Source of the DNA: an uncultured Chlorobiales bacterium
GTDB lineage: Bacteria > Bacteroidota > Chlorobiia > Chlorobiales > Thermochlorobacteraceae
Reading direction: 5' to 3'
NCBI GenBank assembly: GCA_937959145.1
Contig: CALGMC010000130.1
Span: forward strand, 1-10,139
Length of the DNA: 10,139 bases
The notes beneath the pieces are model-generated. The model did no database searches and was not told the DNA's origin. It was given only the letters and a program-made list of their open reading frames with translations. A program made the position numbers and the translations under genes. Below are positions 7,312-10,139 of this stretch, in pieces (within the stretch, counting starts at the first letter, position 1; each line of letters begins with the position of its first letter).

Positions 7312-7496
7312 AACACCGTTGAGAGGGATTTGAGAGATTGTTACAGCGCAACATTCAATTTTGAAATCAAACCAACATTTTTGAGATTTTTATTCGTGAA
7401 TATGCTCGCTATCTGCATCAAACAATTCGCAATCTGTGTTAGGCTTTCCAGAATTGATGATTTTGCATATTAAACAAACTCAAACCTTAACCGACA
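7312..7496. other. AT-rich intergenic region before the toxin-antitoxin cassette
   Basis: These 185 bp hold no convincing gene, terminator or attachment site. TTTCCA then TATTAA with 17-bp spacing, ending about 30 bp before the first cassette gene, is a weak promoter possibility. No inverted or direct repeats mark an insertion boundary. Confidence 0.4.
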
Positions 7497-7724
7497 ATGG
7501 CAGAATTTAAGGTGGAATTAGACGAATCAGTTATACAAGCGATTGGCTACAAACAAGTAGAGACTTACTTGCAAGACTTCGTAAAATCAATGTTGATTAA
7601 AGCCGCAGCAAAAGACGTTTTGGAAGACCTAAAAAACATAGACTTGCAAAACGATGAGGAGTGGCAAACCGCACGCCACTTAGCGTGGCAACAAGAACAG
7701 CATAAATACTTGACTATCAAATGA
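7497..7724 (+). CDS. Small unrecognised protein, candidate antitoxin of a PIN toxin
   Basis: I do not recognise this 75-aa protein. It begins with a probable beta strand (EFKVELDESVI, 4-14) followed by helical, charged sequence rich in Leu, Lys, Asp and Gln, ending in an acidic/aromatic tail (NDEEWQTARHLAWQQEQHKY, 52-71). A short strand plus helices would be compatible with a ribbon-helix-helix-like N-terminus, which many type II antitoxins use to bind DNA; this is a guess. The stronger evidence is context. Its stop overlaps the ATG of the PIN-domain gene by ATGA at 7721-7724, small size and first position are typical of antitoxins, and it sits alone between housekeeping genes. Codons such as ATA, CTA, TTA and GTA are common here and sparse in pyrB. 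No Shine-Dalgarno sequence precedes the ATG. Confidence 0.68.
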   Translation: MAEFKVELDESVIQAIGYKQVETYLQDFVKSMLIKAAAKDVLEDLKNIDLQNDEEWQTARHLAWQQEQHKYLTIK

Positions 7725-8143
7725 CAGATTTTGTTGTAGATGCCAATGTTTTGATGAGCATTCTCATAAGTGGGAAAGCGAGTTATCGCCCCATTTTGAC
7801 TTTCAATCACTTTATTTTGCCCGACTTCGCACTGATAGAGGTAGAGAACTATCAAGACACTTTGAAGCGTAAGACGAAAATGTCTGACACTCAATTCATA
7901 CAGTGGTCCTACTTCGTTTTTGGTCAAATAACCGTCCTGCCGCGATATGTTTTAGCGCAAGATGTTTTGATTAAATCGCAAAGGCTACTTGAGAAAATTG
8001 ACTTAAAAGACATTAGCTACGTCGCCTTATCCATGCAGTTGAACGTGCTTTTATTGACAAGAGATACTCTTTTGCACGAAGGGTTGCGAAGACAAGGATT
8101 TAGGAAAGTGCTGTTATTTGACGACTTTTTGAGAAAGTTATAG
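7721..8143 (+). CDS. PIN-domain ribonuclease, candidate type II toxin
   Basis: This 140-aa protein has the PIN fold order and its acidic residues: Asp7 in FVVDANVL (4-11), Glu40 in ALIEVENY (37-44; Glu42 is the alternative), Asp97 in LKDISYVAL (95-103) and Asp115 in LLLTRD (110-115). These should hold the Mg2+/Mn2+ ions for single-strand RNA cleavage. VapC-type toxins are of this size and cut tRNA or rRNA; the target here is unknown. Its ATG overlaps the stop of the small upstream gene, so translation is probably coupled, which is usual for antitoxin-toxin pairs. Five of its nine Arg codons are AGA/AGG, against none of 20 in pyrB, which suggests foreign origin. All catalytic residues are intact, so it should be active unless neutralised. 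A housekeeping PIN role is possible but less likely given the pairing. Confidence 0.82.
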   Translation: MTDFVVDANVLMSILISGKASYRPILTFNHFILPDFALIEVENYQDTLKRKTKMSDTQFIQWSYFVFGQITVLPRYVLAQDVLIKSQRLLEKIDLKDISYVALSMQLNVLLLTRDTLLHEGLRRQGFRKVLLFDDFLRKL

Positions 8144-8225
8144 CGTTGTTCTTGCAAAAGGCTACGCTTATCGGCTTAGTGGAAATCGTGCTCTCTTCAC
8201 CTGTCGGAATCTACTCTCAATGCTT

Positions 8226-9359
8226 TTACACTTGCTTGTCGGATTTGAATCCTGCCAAAAATTCTTCTTTCCACTCTTTGAAAGTGCCGCTTAAAATTTT
8301 CTCTCTCGCGGTTTTCGTCAGCCAAAGGTAAAAGGAGATGTTCTGAAGCGAGCAGAGTTGCAGTCCGAAAATTTCGTCGACATTGAGCAGATGCCGAATG
8401 TAGGCGCGGGAGAAATTTTGACAGACATAATTCTCAAACCCTTCATCAATCGGACGGAAGTCGTGCGTATAGCGCGCGGAGCGAAGATTGAGCGTGCCTG
8501 TTCGCGTATAGACGCGTCCGTTTCGTCCTTCGCGCGTTGGCATTACGCAATCGAACATATCGACGCCGCGTTCAATTGCGTTCAAGATGTTTTCAGGTGT
8601 GCCGACGCCCATCAAGTAGCGTGGCTTGTGTTGCGGCAAGTAGGGGTGAGAGGCTTCAATCATTCGATACATTGCTTCGGCAGGCTCTCCGACGGCAAGT
8701 CCACCAATCGCATAGCCTTCAAAATCCATCTCGACCAACCGCTTCGTCGACTCAATGCGCAGGGCTTCATTGGTGCCGCCTTGTGTAATGGCGAACAGCG
8801 TTTGCTCATAGCCGTAAAGCGGTTTTGTTTTCGCGAGATGAACTTTTGCGCGTTCTGCCCAACGAATCGTCAGGTCATTTGATTTTTTAAGGTAATCCAA
8901 TTCGGCATCATGCGGCGGACATTCGTCCAGCACCATCATCACATCGCTTCCGATGAAGCGTTGCGTTTCAATCACGTTTTCAGGCGTAAAGAAATGCTTT
9001 GAGCCGTCGATATGCGATTTGAACACAACGCCCTCTTCGCTGATTTGACGCAGTTCGGAAAGCGAAAAGACTTGATAGCCACCGCTATCGGTGAGAATCG
9101 GACGGGACCAATTCATGAACTTGTGCAAGCCACCTGCTTTGTAGAGCGTTTCGGTATTTGGACGCAGGTAAAGGTGATAGGTGTTGGCAAGAATGATTTG
9201 CGCATTCATTTCGTAGAGTTCGCGCTGCTCGACGGCTTTGACGGAAGCACGCGTGCCAACCGGCATAAACACTGGTGTCAAGACTTCACCGTGCGCCAGC
9301 GTGAGTTTTCCTGCGCGTGCGCATGTGCGTGTGTCAGTCGCTTGAAGTTCGAACTTCAT
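8226..9359 (-). CDS. tgt: Queuine tRNA-ribosyltransferase (tRNA-guanine transglycosylase) with altered zinc site
   Basis: Tgt exchanges guanine-34 of tRNAs with GUN anticodons (Asp, Asn, His, Tyr) for preQ1, a step to queuosine. The ATG at 9359 gives 377 aa, the usual length, and starts at the conserved N-terminus (MKFELQATD). A longer frame from 9440 would add 27 basic residues inside the upstream gene. Conserved parts are MPVGTRASVK (32-41), DSGGYQVFSL (91-100, Asp91), DECPPH (145-150), AITQGG (190-195), AIGGLAVGEP (217-226), MGVGTPE (250-256) and MFDCVMPTR (268-276) with nucleophile Asp270. Oddly, the zinc motif CxCxxC-x25-H, which sits at 302-333 in E. coli, reads Phe308, Asn310, Cys313 and Gln339, so only one ligand remains although the surrounding NFSRAYIRHL is conserved. 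The start overlaps the transketolase stop as TAATG, so the two genes are cotranscribed and probably coupled. Confidence 0.96.
   Translation of the reverse strand: MKFELQATDTRTCARAGKLTLAHGEVLTPVFMPVGTRASVKAVEQRELYEMNAQIILANTYHLYLRPNTETLYKAGGLHKFMNWSRPILTDSGGYQVFSLSELRQISEEGVVFKSHIDGSKHFFTPENVIETQRFIGSDVMMVLDECPPHDAELDYLKKSNDLTIRWAERAKVHLAKTKPLYGYEQTLFAITQGGTNEALRIESTKRLVEMDFEGYAIGGLAVGEPAEAMYRMIEASHPYLPQHKPRYLMGVGTPENILNAIERGVDMFDCVMPTREGRNGRVYTRTGTLNLRSARYTHDFRPIDEGFENYVCQNFSRAYIRHLLNVDEIFGLQLCSLQNISFYLWLTKTAREKILSGTFKEWKEEFLAGFKSDKQV
9343..9358. repeat. 16-bp perfect palindrome over the tgt start codon
   Basis: TGAAGTTCGAACTTCA is self-complementary and covers codons 1-6 of tgt, including two bases of the ATG (9359-9357). 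In mRNA it can fold as a six-base-pair stem with a UCGA loop, which could mask the start codon unless ribosomes arrive from the overlapping upstream gene. As DNA it could also be a protein-binding site. It may simply reflect the codons for MKFEL. Confidence 0.4.
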
Positions 9360-10139
9360 TAAAAGTCGCCGAATCGGGTTGGCGGAAGTTCGTTTAAGGC
9401 TTTGGCTTCGTGCTCTTTGGACGGCGGCTTTCCGTGCCAATTCGTGCCGTCGGGCATGGTGCCTTCAAAGAATGAAACGCCTTTGCCCATCAGGGTTTTG
9501 GCTAAAATCACGACGGGTTTTTCTTTGCGTGCAAGCGACTGCGCAAGACGCACCGTGTTTGAAAATTCTGCGATGTTGTTGCCCTCGCACTCCAAAACAA
9601 TCCAGCCGAAGGCTTTCCATTTATCGGCAAAGGGTTCAATGCCCATGACTTTTCGCACTTCGCCGTCGATTTGTTGATTGTTGCAGTCGACAATGCCGAT
9701 GAGGTTATCGACCTTGTGATGCGCCGCCGTCATTGCCGCTTCCCAGATTTGCCCTTCTTGACATTCGCCGTCGCCCATCAAGCAATAGACGAAGTTCGAA
9801 CTTTTGTTCAACCGAAATCCGAGTGCGGCACCGACCGCCGCCGAAAGCCCTTGTCCCAACGAGCCAGACGCCATGCGGATTCCGGGCAAGTGTGTATCGG
9901 TAGCAGGGTGCCCTTGCAGGCGCGAATTGATTTTGCGGAAGGTCGACAGTTCAGCAAGCGGAAAGTATCCTGCACGTGCCAGCGTAGCATACCAAACGGG
10001 CGAAATGTGTCCGTTGGAAAGAAAGAGAAAATCTTGGTCGAGGTCGTCCCAAAAGGTTTGCGGATTGTGTTTGAGAATTTTGAAATAGAGTGCGGTGAAA
10101 ATATCTGCCATGCCAAGCGAGCCGCCCGTATGTCCGGAT
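9359..10139 (-). CDS. Transketolase, N-terminal (thiamine diphosphate-binding) subunit, start beyond window edge
   Basis: This is one half of a split transketolase of the pentose phosphate/Calvin-type carbon rearrangements. The frame enters from the right edge and gives 259 visible residues beginning SGHTGGSLGMADIF, so only the first few dozen residues are missing; the internal ATG at 10111 is not the start. Visible motifs are SNGHISP (41-47), ASGSLGQGL (90-98), the diphosphate-metal motif GDGE (122-125) with downstream DCNN (151-154), and WHGKPP (234-239). The protein ends at FGDF before any pyrimidine-binding or C-terminal transketolase domain, as in the two-subunit enzymes of archaea and many bacteria, so it needs a separate C-terminal partner. 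That partner is not downstream, where tgt overlaps by one base (TAATG). It may lie upstream outside the window or elsewhere. Sequence is intact to the natural subunit boundary, so a broken full-length gene is unlikely. Confidence 0.92.
   Translation of the reverse strand, partial: SGHTGGSLGMADIFTALYFKILKHNPQTFWDDLDQDFLFLSNGHISPVWYATLARAGYFPLAELSTFRKINSRLQGHPATDTHLPGIRMASGSLGQGLSAAVGAALGFRLNKSSNFVYCLMGDGECQEGQIWEAAMTAAHHKVDNLIGIVDCNNQQIDGEVRKVMGIEPFADKWKAFGWIVLECEGNNIAEFSNTVRLAQSLARKEKPVVILAKTLMGKGVSFFEGTMPDGTNWHGKPPSKEHEAKALNELPPTRFGDF

Noticed and set aside
8144..8225. Possible bidirectional terminator between the convergent PIN and tgt genes
   Set aside because: Only a 5-bp AGCGT/ACGCT pairing with a long loop and no T tract is visible.
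9360..9440. 27-residue N-terminal extension of Tgt
   Set aside because: It lies wholly within the end of the transketolase gene, and the family N-terminus matches the ATG at 9359.

Overview
The window looks like ordinary chromosome from a Gram-negative bacterium. Several features fit the Chlorobi/Bacteroidota lineage, with Chloroherpeton-type relatives a reasonable guess. These are a bifunctional nuclease with a C-terminal UVR motif, a stand-alone N-terminal transketolase subunit, a lipoprotein-type lytic transglycosylase with LysM-like repeats, moderate GC, and weak or absent Shine-Dalgarno sequences at several starts. This placement is inference, since no rRNA or other marker is present.

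Left block (1-3734, minus strand). A nearly complete polyprenol-phosphate mannosyltransferase-type GT2 enzyme runs off the left edge. A clear intrinsic terminator separates it from a MalK/UgpC-type sugar ABC transporter ATPase, which has no permease or binding protein beside it. Upstream of the ATPase lies an MltD-like membrane-bound lytic transglycosylase. Between these two are a possible promoter and a perfect 14-bp palindrome just downstream of it.

Centre block (3988-7311, plus strand, divergent from the first). The order is bifunctional nuclease (DUF151 + UVR), FemAB/GNAT-like transferase, ispD (MEP isoprenoid pathway) and pyrB (aspartate carbamoyltransferase). Gaps of 56, 19 and 6 bp suggest one transcript that mixes envelope/isoprenoid and nucleotide metabolism.

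Accessory insert (about 7312-8225). A two-gene cassette overlaps by ATGA: a 75-aa unrecognised protein followed by a 140-aa PIN-domain protein with all four acidic residues. This is the layout of a type II toxin-antitoxin module. Arginine codon use differs sharply from the neighbouring pyrB, which suggests acquisition by transfer.

Right block (8226-10139, minus strand). The N-terminal, thiamine-diphosphate-binding half of a split transketolase runs off the right edge. It is joined to tgt (queuine tRNA-ribosyltransferase) by a TAATG stop/start overlap. This Tgt keeps its catalytic residues but has lost three of the four classical zinc ligands (Cys, Cys and His become Phe, Asn and Gln), which is the most notable observation in the window. 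A perfect 16-bp palindrome covers its start codon.

I see no CRISPR array, tRNA, rRNA, insertion sequence or wholly new multi-gene system. The best leads are the zinc-site-less Tgt and the unrecognised antitoxin candidate.
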